The notes beneath the pieces were generated by a model that saw only the letters and a list, made by a program, of their open reading frames with translations, was not told the origin of the DNA and made no database searches. From NCBI GenBank assembly GCA_016714685.1, contig JADKCH010000004.1, positions 124,001 to 188,000 of the forward strand: 64,000 bases of DNA. The letters are read 5' to 3'. Numbering within the stretch: position 1 is the stretch's first letter; every line of letters begins with the position of its first letter. Source of the DNA: Candidatus Geothrix odensensis. Its GTDB lineage: Bacteria > Acidobacteriota > Holophagae > Holophagales > Holophagaceae. The position numbers and the translations under genes are program-made. Below, piece after piece: positions 20,305 to 27,777 of this stretch.

Positions 20305-21077
20305 ACCAGCCGCTGATCCTCATCGTTGAGGACGAGGAGGCCCTCCGCCGCTTCCTCATCCCCACGCTCACCGGCCAGCAGTACCAGGTGCTGAGCGCGT
20401 CCACCGCCACCGAGGGCCTGGCCTTGGCCCGCAGCCACAACCCGGATCTGGTCCTGCTCGACTTGGGCCTGCCCGACCTGGACGGCATGGCGGTGCTGAA
20501 GGAGCTGCGGAGCTGGAGCCGGAAGCCCGTGATGATCCTCAGCGCCCGCAACCAGGAGCGCGACAAGGTACTGGCCCTCGACCATGGGGCCGACGACTAC
20601 CTCGCCAAGCCCTTCGGCGCGGGAGAGCTGCTGGCCAGGATCCGGGTGGCGCTGCGCCACACCTTGCAGCCCGATGTGACCGAGCCGGTAGTCTGCAGCG
20701 GGGGACTCCGGGTCGATCTCGAGCGGCGCGAGGTCAGCCTGGAGGGAAGTCCGGTCAAGCTGACGGTTCTCGAATACCGCTTGCTGGAGGCCCTGGTGCG
20801 CCGCCAGGGAAAGGTGGCCACCCACAGCCAGCTGCTGGCCGAGGTCTGGGGCCCGGGCGGCGAAGGCAACACCCACTACCTGCGCATCTACATGGCCATG
20901 CTCCGCAAGAAGCTGGAGGCGGATCCCACCAGGCCCAGGCACTTCATCACCGAGCCCAACGTGGGCTACCGGCTGAGCGGCCGTCGGGGGGGGGGGGAAG
21001 AAATGAGATTGAAAATGTGGGGGGGGGGGTTGGGGTTTTTGTTTGGGGGGGGGGATCTGGAGGGCGCCGGGGATTGA
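20301..21077 (+). CDS. KdpE-like OmpR-family response regulator, 3' end unreliable
   Basis: A two-domain regulator: receiver domain with the acidic pair in IVEDEE, phospho-acceptor Asp near residue 54 (VLLDLGLPD) and the Lys of YLAKPFGAGE, then a winged-helix DNA-binding domain (LTVLEYRLLEALVRRQGKVA, EVWGPGGEGNTHYLRIYMAM, ending EPNVGYRLSG). It is translationally coupled to the kinase: its GTG overlaps the kinase stop as GTGA. Regulators of this kind end within a few residues of VGYRL, so the true stop should be near 20990. From 20986 the reading runs into a 12-G run and abnormal sequence, and the stop at 21077 belongs to damaged sequence. Everything up to about 20985 looks sound. Confidence 0.85.
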   Translation: MNQPLILIVEDEEALRRFLIPTLTGQQYQVLSASTATEGLALARSHNPDLVLLDLGLPDLDGMAVLKELRSWSRKPVMILSARNQERDKVLALDHGADDYLAKPFGAGELLARIRVALRHTLQPDVTEPVVCSGGLRVDLERREVSLEGSPVKLTVLEYRLLEALVRRQGKVATHSQLLAEVWGPGGEGNTHYLRIYMAMLRKKLEADPTRPRHFITEPNVGYRLSGRRGGGEEMRLKMWGGGLGFLFGGGDLEGAGD

Positions 21078-22885
21078 TCGCGGGATCAGGCAATCGGCGT
21101 TTTGCGAGCTGCCCATGTCCCGGAACCGAGGGCCCCCACCCCCCGCCACCAACGCCCCCCAAACCCACACCCCCCCCAACCACCACCCCAACCGCCACGG
21201 CCGGGGCGCCGACCACCAGGGGCCCGGGCGGGGCGGGCCCCCCCGGGGCGGCCGCCCCGGGGCCCGGCGCCGCCCGCCCCCGCCACCCCCGGGCCCCCCA
21301 GCCCCCCGGCGGCCCCCCGGCCCCAGCGGGGGCAAGGGGCACCCGCCCGGACCCCCAACCCCCGACCCCCCCGGGCACCCCCGCCCCCCGCCGGGGGGCC
21401 GAGGCCCCGGCCCAGGGGGCCCAGGCCCCCCGGGGCCCCGCCCCCCCCCAACAACCCACCCGGGAAGCCCAGCCCGGCCCCCACCCCCCGGGGCCCCGGG
21501 CGCCGGGGGGGGGCCCCCCCCCCCGGGGGCCCCCCGGCCCCCCCCGGCCCCCGGCCCCCCCGCGGCGGCCCCCCGGCGCGGAGGGCCCCCGCCGCGGGGG
21601 GGGCACCGCGGCCGCCCCGCCCCCGCGGCGGGAGGCCACCGCGGGGGGGAGCACAACCGGCCCGCCCGAAACCCCCGGGGGCCCCCGCCCCCGGGCGCGC
21701 CCCCCCCCCGGCCCCCCGGCCGCCCCCCACCCCGCCCCCCCCACGAAGGGGGACCGGGGGGGGGGGGGGGGCACCGCGGGCCCGGCCCCCCCGAGCCCCC
21801 CGGCCCCCCGGGACCCAACCCCCCCCCCGCCCCCCACCCCCCGCACCCCCCCCCCCCCCCCGCCCCCCCCCCCCCCCCCGCGGCCCGGCCCCCCCCCCGG
21901 GCCCGCGGGCCGCCCCCCCCCGGCCCCCCGGGGCCCGCGGCCCCCCCCCGGCCCCCCCCGGGCCCCCCGGGCCCCCCCCCCCGGCCCCGCGGCCCCCGCC
22001 CCCCCCCCCCCCCCCGGGGGGCCCCCGGGCCCCCCACCCCCCGCCCCCCCCCCCCCCCGCCCCCCCCCCGCCCCCCCGGCCCCCGCCCGCCCCCCCCGGG
22101 CCCGGGGGGGGGGCCCGGGCGAACGGACAGGGGGCCAAGGGGCGCCCGGCAACCCCCCGCCGGCGCGGGACGGCCCCCGCCCCCCCCCCGGGGAGGACAG
22201 GGCCACCGCCCCCCACCCCCCGACCGGGAGGGGCGGCGGGGCCCCCCCCCGGCCCCCCGCCCCCGAAGCCCGCCCGGACCCGGGGCCCCCCCGGACCGGG
22301 GGGGGGGGCCCCCCGGCGGGGGGCGAACACCCCCCCCCCGCGGCACGAACCACCCAGCCAACCCGCCCCCACGGGGAACAGACCCCAAACCCGGGGGCGC
22401 CCCCGGGGCCCGCCACCCCCCCCCCCCGGGGGGGGGAAGCCCCCGGGGGGGGGGGGGGAACAGGGCGGGGGGACCCGCGCGGGGGGCCCCCCCCGCCCCC
22501 CCCGCCGGGGGGGGGGGGGAGGGGAAGCGGGGACGGGGAAACCGGGGGGGGGGGGGGGGGGGGGGGGCGGGGGGGGGGCCGGCCGGGGGCCCCCCGGCCC
22601 CCGGGGGCACGCCACCCCCACACCCACCCCCAGGGGCCCCCCACAACCCAACCCGGGGCGGGCCCCCCCAAAACCCCCCGCCCCCGGGGGGGCCCCCCCC
22701 ACCCCCCCGGCCCGCGGGGCGGGCGCCCCCCCCCCCCCCGGGCGGGACCCCCCCGCCGCGGGCGCCCCCCGCGCGGGCCAGGGCACCCCACCCCCAGGCG
22801 GGGCGCCCCCAAGCCAAACCAACGCAAGGAAACGCCCAAAAAAAAAAAGCAAAACCCCCCGGGGGGGGGCCCGCGGGGGGGAGCC
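20986..22885. other. Abnormal G/C-run block without T: probable sequencing or assembly artefact
   Basis: From 20986 the sequence becomes runs of 10-12 G, one short stretch of normal-looking DNA (about 21050-21118), and then mixed C and G runs with scattered A. On the plus strand there is no T at all from 21119 to 22886, 1,768 bases. Without T there can be no TAA, TAG or TGA on the plus strand, and without A none on the minus strand, so all six frames are open here and the very long ORFs are meaningless. The block starts inside the last codons of kdpE and ends inside the first codons of bioB. Errors on one strand only suggest a single poor read. I annotate no gene inside it; real genes may be hidden. 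Confidence 0.85.
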
Positions 22886-23830
22886 CTGTCCTCCGCCGAG
22901 ATCCGCGCCATCCACGACCTGCCGGTGCCGGAGCTGCTCTACCGGGCGGCCACGGCCCACCGGCAACACTGGAACGCGGAGGAGATCCAGTTCTGCACCC
23001 TGGATTCCATCAAGACCGGCGCCTGCCCCGAGGATTGCGCCTACTGCCCCCAGAGCGCCCGCTATCAGACCGACTTGAAGGTCGAGCCGCTGAAGGATGT
23101 GCAGAAGGTCCTGGCGGGCGCCGCCGAGGCGAAGGCCAACGGCTCCACCCGGTACTGCATGGGTGCCGCCTGGCGCGAGGTGAAGGACGATGCCAACTTC
23201 GAGGCCGTGCTGGACATGGTGGGCGGCGTCTCCCGCATGGGCATGGAGGTCTGCGTCACCCTCGGCATGCTCAACGAGGACCAGGCCAAACGGCTCAAGG
23301 GCGCAGGGTGCCAGGTCTACAACCACAACATCGACTCCAGCCGGGACTTCTACGAGACCATCATCCACACCCGCAAGTTCGATGAGCGCCTGGAGACCAT
23401 CGCGGCCGTGCGCGCCGCGGGGCTGGAAGTATGTTCGGGCGGCATCGTGGGCATGGGCGAGACCATCGACCAGCGGATCCACTTCCTCCAGGAGCTGACG
23501 GAGCTTGAACCCGCACCAGAGAGCATCCCCATCAACCAGTTCGTGGCCGTGGACGGAACGCCCCTGGCGAACGTGGATCCCCTGCCCCCGCTGGAGCTGG
23601 TGCGCATGATCGCCACGGCCCGCATCCTGTTTCCGAAGAGCCGCATCCGCCTCAGCGCCGGCCGCACCCAGATGAGCGACGAGTTGCAGGCGCTGTGCTT
23701 CTTCGCGGGCGCCAACAGCATCTTCACCGGCGAGAAGCTCCTCACCACCCCCAACCCCGGCGGCAACCACGACCACTGGCTGCTGAACGCCCTGGGCATG
23801 CGGGTGGAAGGCGCCACCGTGAAGGCCTAG
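22886..23830 (+). CDS. bioB: Biotin synthase BioB, 5' end damaged
   Basis: Radical-SAM enzyme that inserts sulfur into dethiobiotin in the last step of biotin synthesis. The 314 readable residues hold the SAM [4Fe-4S] cluster motif in TGACPEDCAYCPQS (CxxxCxxC), the conserved STRYCMGAAW, YNHNIDSSRDFY, CSGGIVGMGE, and the late motifs RLSAGRTQM and CFFAGANSIFTGEKLLTTPN. The first readable codons (LSSAEIRAIHDLP) are close to a normal N-terminus; only a handful of residues, including the start codon, are lost in the G run before 22886. No other biotin gene is visible, but one could lie in the damaged block. The hemerythrin-like gene starts two bases after the stop. Confidence 0.92.
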   Translation: MSSAEIRAIHDLPVPELLYRAATAHRQHWNAEEIQFCTLDSIKTGACPEDCAYCPQSARYQTDLKVEPLKDVQKVLAGAAEAKANGSTRYCMGAAWREVKDDANFEAVLDMVGGVSRMGMEVCVTLGMLNEDQAKRLKGAGCQVYNHNIDSSRDFYETIIHTRKFDERLETIAAVRAAGLEVCSGGIVGMGETIDQRIHFLQELTELEPAPESIPINQFVAVDGTPLANVDPLPPLELVRMIATARILFPKSRIRLSAGRTQMSDELQALCFFAGANSIFTGEKLLTTPNPGGNHDHWLLNALGMRVEGATVKA

Positions 23831-23832
23831 CC

Positions 23833-24492
23833 ATGCAGCTCATCGAGGACCTGAAGGCCGAACACGAGCTCATCGAGCAGGTGGTGGGCTCCCTCCGCAC
23901 CTTCGTGACGGCCCGCCTGGCGGACCAGGGCGATCCCGAGGATGGGGCCCGATTCCTGGCCTTCTTCCGCCGCTACGCCGGGGACTTCCACCACGACAAG
24001 GAGGAAGTCGTCCTCTTCCGGGCGCTGGTCGAGCGGGCCGAGCTTCCCTTGGACCGTGGCCCCATCGCCGCCCTGACCGGCGAGCATCGGCGCATGGGGG
24101 GCCTGCTCGATGCCATGGAGGGTCTGCTGGGCTCCCCCCTGTCCGAGACGGATCGAACCCGCCTGCAGGCCCTCGCGGTGGACTACAGTCACTCGCTTTG
24201 GCGCCACATCGATGCCGAGAACTCGGTCCTCTTCCCCGAAGGCCAAGAGCGCCTGCGGCGCTTCCACGTCCAGGAGCTGCCCTCCCGGGCCATGACCGAG
24301 ACGGAGGCCGCGGCCCGGGAGGCGGGCCTGGTTCTGATCTCGCGCTACCCGCCCTTCATGGACCCCGAGGTCCACCGGGGGGATGGCTGCGTGGCCTGTC
24401 CCTCCTTCGGCACCACCTGCGATGGCCTCGAGCGGGAGTGGTGGACCGAGCTGGAGTGGGAGGACATGTGGGACCGCATGTCCAGCGACTAG
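23833..24492 (+). CDS. Hemerythrin-like domain protein with C-terminal Cys motif
   Basis: A 219-residue protein. Residues about 1-145 form a four-helix hemerythrin-like bundle with spaced His and Glu residues fit for a di-iron site: LKAEHELIEQVVGSL, FHHDKEEVVLF, LTGEHRRMGGLL and LWRHIDAENSVLFPE. The C-terminal tail holds two Cys pairs in GDGCVACPSFGTTCDG, which could bind a metal or form a disulfide. Proteins of this kind sense or carry oxygen or nitric oxide; which one is unknown here. It starts two bases after the bioB stop and is probably cotranscribed with it. BioB has an oxygen-sensitive Fe-S cluster, so a protective role is possible but is only inference. Confidence 0.8.
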   Translation: MQLIEDLKAEHELIEQVVGSLRTFVTARLADQGDPEDGARFLAFFRRYAGDFHHDKEEVVLFRALVERAELPLDRGPIAALTGEHRRMGGLLDAMEGLLGSPLSETDRTRLQALAVDYSHSLWRHIDAENSVLFPEGQERLRRFHVQELPSRAMTETEAAAREAGLVLISRYPPFMDPEVHRGDGCVACPSFGTTCDGLEREWWTELEWEDMWDRMSSD

Positions 24493-24662
24493 GCTCCTGA
24501 GCGTTCCCCAGCCAAAGCCATCCAGACTCATTCAAGGCCAGCCGCTTCCCGATCCAGGGGATGTGGGACCAGCCCCTGGGACAGCTTTGCCCATCCAGGG
24601 GATCAGTTCCGGAGAACCGGAATGGAAAGCAAGGACAGCCAGAGCGGACCGGGAGGATCCCG

Positions 24663-26438
24663 ATGCACCTGATCAAAGCCCTCTACCAGGGGGTCGAGAA
24701 AACCCTGTTCAACTCCCTGCTGCGCAAGCTCCTCGGCTGCATGGTGCCGATCTACCTCATGCTCCTCGTCCTGAGCGGGTACACCTTGCAGGTCACGCGG
24801 AACCTACGGGCCAGTCTGTCGGCAAGCGGCCAGCTGGACCCCGCCACCCTCGAGCACCTGGCGCGGACCGAATCCGCAGCCATCGCCATCCCCATCGTGG
24901 CCTTGGTCATCGCGGTCGGGGCCTTTCTCATGTTCCACATGTCCGTGGCCCTTCCACTGCGGAAGATCACCGGAATCATCCAGGGCGGGGACTTCTCGAA
25001 GGACATCGACCTCGAAGCGCACGACGAGATCGGCCGGCTGGCCGCCGGCTTCAACCGCTTCGCCGGCGAGATCCGGGACATCCTGGACAGCTCCAAGCGC
25101 CTGGGGCTGTCCATCGCCGTGGGCTCCACCCGCACCACCAAGCTCGCCTCCGACTCCGCCACGGATGCCCAGCGCCAGGGGGCCCTTTCGGAACGGATCA
25201 CCCGGACGAGCCAGGAGGTGGCCGAGGTCGTCGGCAACGTGGCCCAGGTCACGGGACGCATCGCCGCCTCCACCCTGGAGAACCTCGAAGCCGCCCGGAT
25301 GACCCGCACCGAGCTGCTGGAGGCGGATGCCTCCATGGCCACGACCCACCGGCGGCTGACCGAATTCTCGGAGCTGGTGGTGCGCCTGAACGAGCGCTCG
25401 GAGCGCATCATCGATGTCGTCCAGCTGATCGAGGGGGTCTCCGAGCAGACGAAGCTCCTGGCCCTCAACGCCTCCATCGAGGCGGCCCACGCGGGCGAGG
25501 CGGGGAAGGGCTTCGCCGTGGTGGCAGAGGAGGTCCGCAAGCTGTCGGGAAATGTCGGTGAGGCCGCCGAGGAGATCTCCCGCAACCTGGGCGACATGCT
25601 CCAGGAGGTCGAGCTGACTTCCCAGGGCATCCAGGTAATCACCGCGGATTTCCAGGGGACGTCGGGCATCCTGGGCCGGGCCTCGGAGCACTTCGGCAAG
25701 CTGGTGCGCGATTTCGAGGAGAACAGCGCCCAGCTCACGGGCGCCACTTCCGCCGTAGGCAGCATCTCCGGCACCAGCGTCGAGATCCACCAGCAGGCCC
25801 GGGACATCCAGAGCCTCAGCGTGACGGCCGAGGGGCGCCTCCAGGAGTCCACCCGGTTCTCCGGCGACATGAACCGCGCCACGGAGCGGCTGCTGGAACT
25901 GGTCTCCCGCTTCCGGACCGGCACCGGGGAGCTTGAATCCGTGATCCAGCGGACCTATCGCTGGCGCGATGCCATGGAGGCCCGGATCCAGGAGCTGGCG
26001 GCGCGGGGCGTCGATGTCTTCGACCAGAGCTACCGGCCCGTCCCCGACACGAACCCCCAGAAATTCACGACCTCCTACGCCGCCGTCTTCGCCCGGGAGC
26101 TCCAGCCCCTCTTCGACGAGGCCCGCCGGGACCTGGGCTCCATCTATTCCGTGGCCCTGGATGTCAACGGTTACCTGGCCACCCACCACTCGGGCGTGTC
26201 CGAGCCCATGACCGGTGATCCCCAGGTGGATGTCCTGAAGAGCCGCCACCAGCGGATCTACTTCACCGTGGAAACAGAGAAGCGGCGGGCCCGCAACACC
26301 GAGGCCTTCCTCTTCCAGACCTACATGCGCGACACCGGGGAGATCCTCAACGACCTGGCCCTCCCCATCCGCATCGGCGGCCGGCACTGGGGGGCCATGG
26401 TCAATGGCTTCAACCCCGAGCGCTTCCTTCAGGGCTGA
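24663..26438 (+). CDS. Methyl-accepting chemotaxis protein with C-terminal sensor-like domain
   Basis: A 591-residue chemoreceptor. Two membrane helices (LLGCMVPIYLMLLVLSG and IAIPIVALVIAVGAFLMFHM) enclose only about 45 residues, too few for a periplasmic ligand domain. A HAMP-like segment (LPLRKITGIIQGGDFSKDID) and the long signalling coiled coil follow; the conserved tip is SEQTKLLALNASIEAAHAGE. About 160 residues follow the coiled coil, including YSVALDVNGYLATHHSGVSE, AFLFQTYMRDTGEILNDL and GRHWGAMVNGFN, resembling a Cache-type fold in the cytoplasm. A similar tail occurs in some Geobacter-type receptors, from memory. The ATG at 24663 follows GGGAGG. The signal may be cytoplasmic or redox-related. 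It overlaps the next convergent gene by 10 bases. Confidence 0.87.
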   Translation: MHLIKALYQGVEKTLFNSLLRKLLGCMVPIYLMLLVLSGYTLQVTRNLRASLSASGQLDPATLEHLARTESAAIAIPIVALVIAVGAFLMFHMSVALPLRKITGIIQGGDFSKDIDLEAHDEIGRLAAGFNRFAGEIRDILDSSKRLGLSIAVGSTRTTKLASDSATDAQRQGALSERITRTSQEVAEVVGNVAQVTGRIAASTLENLEAARMTRTELLEADASMATTHRRLTEFSELVVRLNERSERIIDVVQLIEGVSEQTKLLALNASIEAAHAGEAGKGFAVVAEEVRKLSGNVGEAAEEISRNLGDMLQEVELTSQGIQVITADFQGTSGILGRASEHFGKLVRDFEENSAQLTGATSAVGSISGTSVEIHQQARDIQSLSVTAEGRLQESTRFSGDMNRATERLLELVSRFRTGTGELESVIQRTYRWRDAMEARIQELAARGVDVFDQSYRPVPDTNPQKFTTSYAAVFARELQPLFDEARRDLGSIYSVALDVNGYLATHHSGVSEPMTGDPQVDVLKSRHQRIYFTVETEKRRARNTEAFLFQTYMRDTGEILNDLALPIRIGGRHWGAMVNGFNPERFLQG

Positions 26439-27175
26439 GACGGGGCCGGCAGTTCCACCACCGCCCGGATCCCGGACCGGATCCGGCGTTCCGGGTTCTC
26501 CACCAGCACCTTCACGCGCACCCGTCCCTCTGCTCCCGCGCAGGGGTCCACGAGGATCACCTCGCCCTCGGTGGCGAGGGGCTGGTCCGCCAGGGGGAAG
26601 GAGACCCGGACCCGGCGCCCCGGCAGCACGGCGGCCAGCTGTCGAGGCTCCACCTCGACCTGGACCACCACCTTGCTGAGGTCGAGGATGCGGAAGAGCG
26701 GCTGGGCCGTGGAGACGGCCTCACCGGCGTCGTGCGCGCGCATCACCACGATGCCATCCATGGGGGCGAGGATCGTCCGGAGCCGCACCTGCTCGACTGC
26801 CGTCTCGTACTGCAACCGGGCCAGGTCGAGGTCGATGCGGGCTTCCAGAGCCCGGGCCTCGGGGATGACCCGGCTCTCGTAGAGCTTCCTGGCCCCCTTG
26901 GCCTCGAATTCCCGCCGTTCCAGCAGGACCTTGGCCCGCTGGGCCTCCAGCTCCTCCAGCCTTCCGTAGAGCAGGGCCAGGGACTGCCCCTCCTTCACGG
27001 CCTCGCCCTCCTTCACCTTCATGTCCGTGATGCGGCTCGACACCGGCGCTGCCACCTCCACCTGGCGGAAGGGCAGGACGAGCCCCTCCACGGGCAGGGC
27101 CGCGCGGGCCGGTCCGGAACCAAGGAGCAGGGCCGAAGCGAAGATCAGGGCTGGATTGGACATTCGGCCACCCAC
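26429..27175 (-). CDS. HlyD-type periplasmic adaptor protein, orphan
   Basis: A 248-residue membrane-fusion-type protein. It has a signal peptide (NPALIFASALLLGSGPARA), a first half lipoyl motif (VSSRITDMKVKEGEAVKEGQ), a short helical hairpin (about 60 residues: EELEAQRAKVLLERREFE), a second half lipoyl motif (LAPMDGIVVMRAHDAGEAVS) and a beta-barrel domain. The C-terminal membrane-proximal domain is short. The GTG at 27175 follows GAGAGG; the ATG at 27163 is an alternative. There is no permease or channel gene next to it. The upstream gene on the same strand is the tetraheme cytochrome, 32 bases away, so the two may form a unit. Its partner and substrate are unknown. Confidence 0.75.
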   Translation of the reverse strand: MGGRMSNPALIFASALLLGSGPARAALPVEGLVLPFRQVEVAAPVSSRITDMKVKEGEAVKEGQSLALLYGRLEELEAQRAKVLLERREFEAKGARKLYESRVIPEARALEARIDLDLARLQYETAVEQVRLRTILAPMDGIVVMRAHDAGEAVSTAQPLFRILDLSKVVVQVEVEPRQLAAVLPGRRVRVSFPLADQPLATEGEVILVDPCAGAEGRVRVKVLVENPERRIRSGIRAVVELPAPSQP

Positions 27176-27207
27176 GGGAGACCTCTCATCCTGTCATGCC
27201 GGGCGGC

Positions 27208-27567
27208 TCATTTGATCTTGAAGGAGAACTTCCCCTCGTGGCATTCCAGGCATTTCACCACTGGGGGCTTGTGCTGGCGGTGGCAGTCCGTACAGGTGAT
27301 GGCGGTGTGGGACTCGGTCCGGGGCGGATCGTGGGGGTTCGGCTTGGCATCCTTTGTCAGGGCCTTCATGGCCGGGTAGTCGCCGTGGCAGATCATGCAG
27401 GCCTCGTCCGGCACGGCCGCCGTGGAGGGCTTCTCCTTCTGGTGGCAGTCATGGCAGCTGACCTTCGCCTTGGCATGGGGCGCTGGCAGCGGCTTGTCCT
27501 CGGCCGCCCGGGCCCCCACAGCCAAGCAGCCCGCCAGTCCCAGTGCCAGGATCCGAACCAGACGCAT
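27208..27567 (-). CDS. Small periplasmic tetraheme c-type cytochrome
   Basis: A 119-residue exported cytochrome with four CxxCH heme sites in order: CHDCH, CMICH, CTDCH and CLECH, plus extra His residues (for example DKPLPAPHAKAKVSCH, NPHDPP, ESHTAI) that can serve as distal ligands. The signal peptide is RLVRILALGLAGCLAVGARA. Size and heme count resemble the small tetraheme and c3-type cytochromes that shuttle electrons across the periplasm in metal-reducing bacteria. The ATG at 27567 follows GGGAGG; the frame is open to 27621. Its presence supports anaerobic respiration by the host, consistent with a Geothrix-like iron reducer. It lies 32 bases upstream of the orphan adaptor gene. Confidence 0.9.
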   Translation of the reverse strand: MRLVRILALGLAGCLAVGARAAEDKPLPAPHAKAKVSCHDCHQKEKPSTAAVPDEACMICHGDYPAMKALTKDAKPNPHDPPRTESHTAITCTDCHRQHKPPVVKCLECHEGKFSFKIK

Positions 27568-27777
27568 ATGTCCTCCCGACCCACCTCCGGGGCGAATGGC
27601 GATCATCCTATCGCATTCCAATGGACCCCGGCGTCACCTCTGCGTTCTCGGCCTGGAAGCTCCCTGCTTCCATGGGTAAACTGGTTCATTGGGTTGACGG
27701 CATCCCTCCTGTCCGTCCTCTCGCTCGAGATCGGCCCAGCCGATTTCGAGGTTGTAAGGGCCCAGACAAGGATGCAC

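Noticed and set aside
20097..23830. Six very long ORFs (650-940 codons) on both strands across 21-23 kb, with Pro/Gly/Arg-rich products
   Set aside because: They exist only because the block has no T on the plus strand and thus no stop codons in any frame; their products are low-complexity strings. Only the bioB part at the 3' end and the kdpE part at the 5' end are real.
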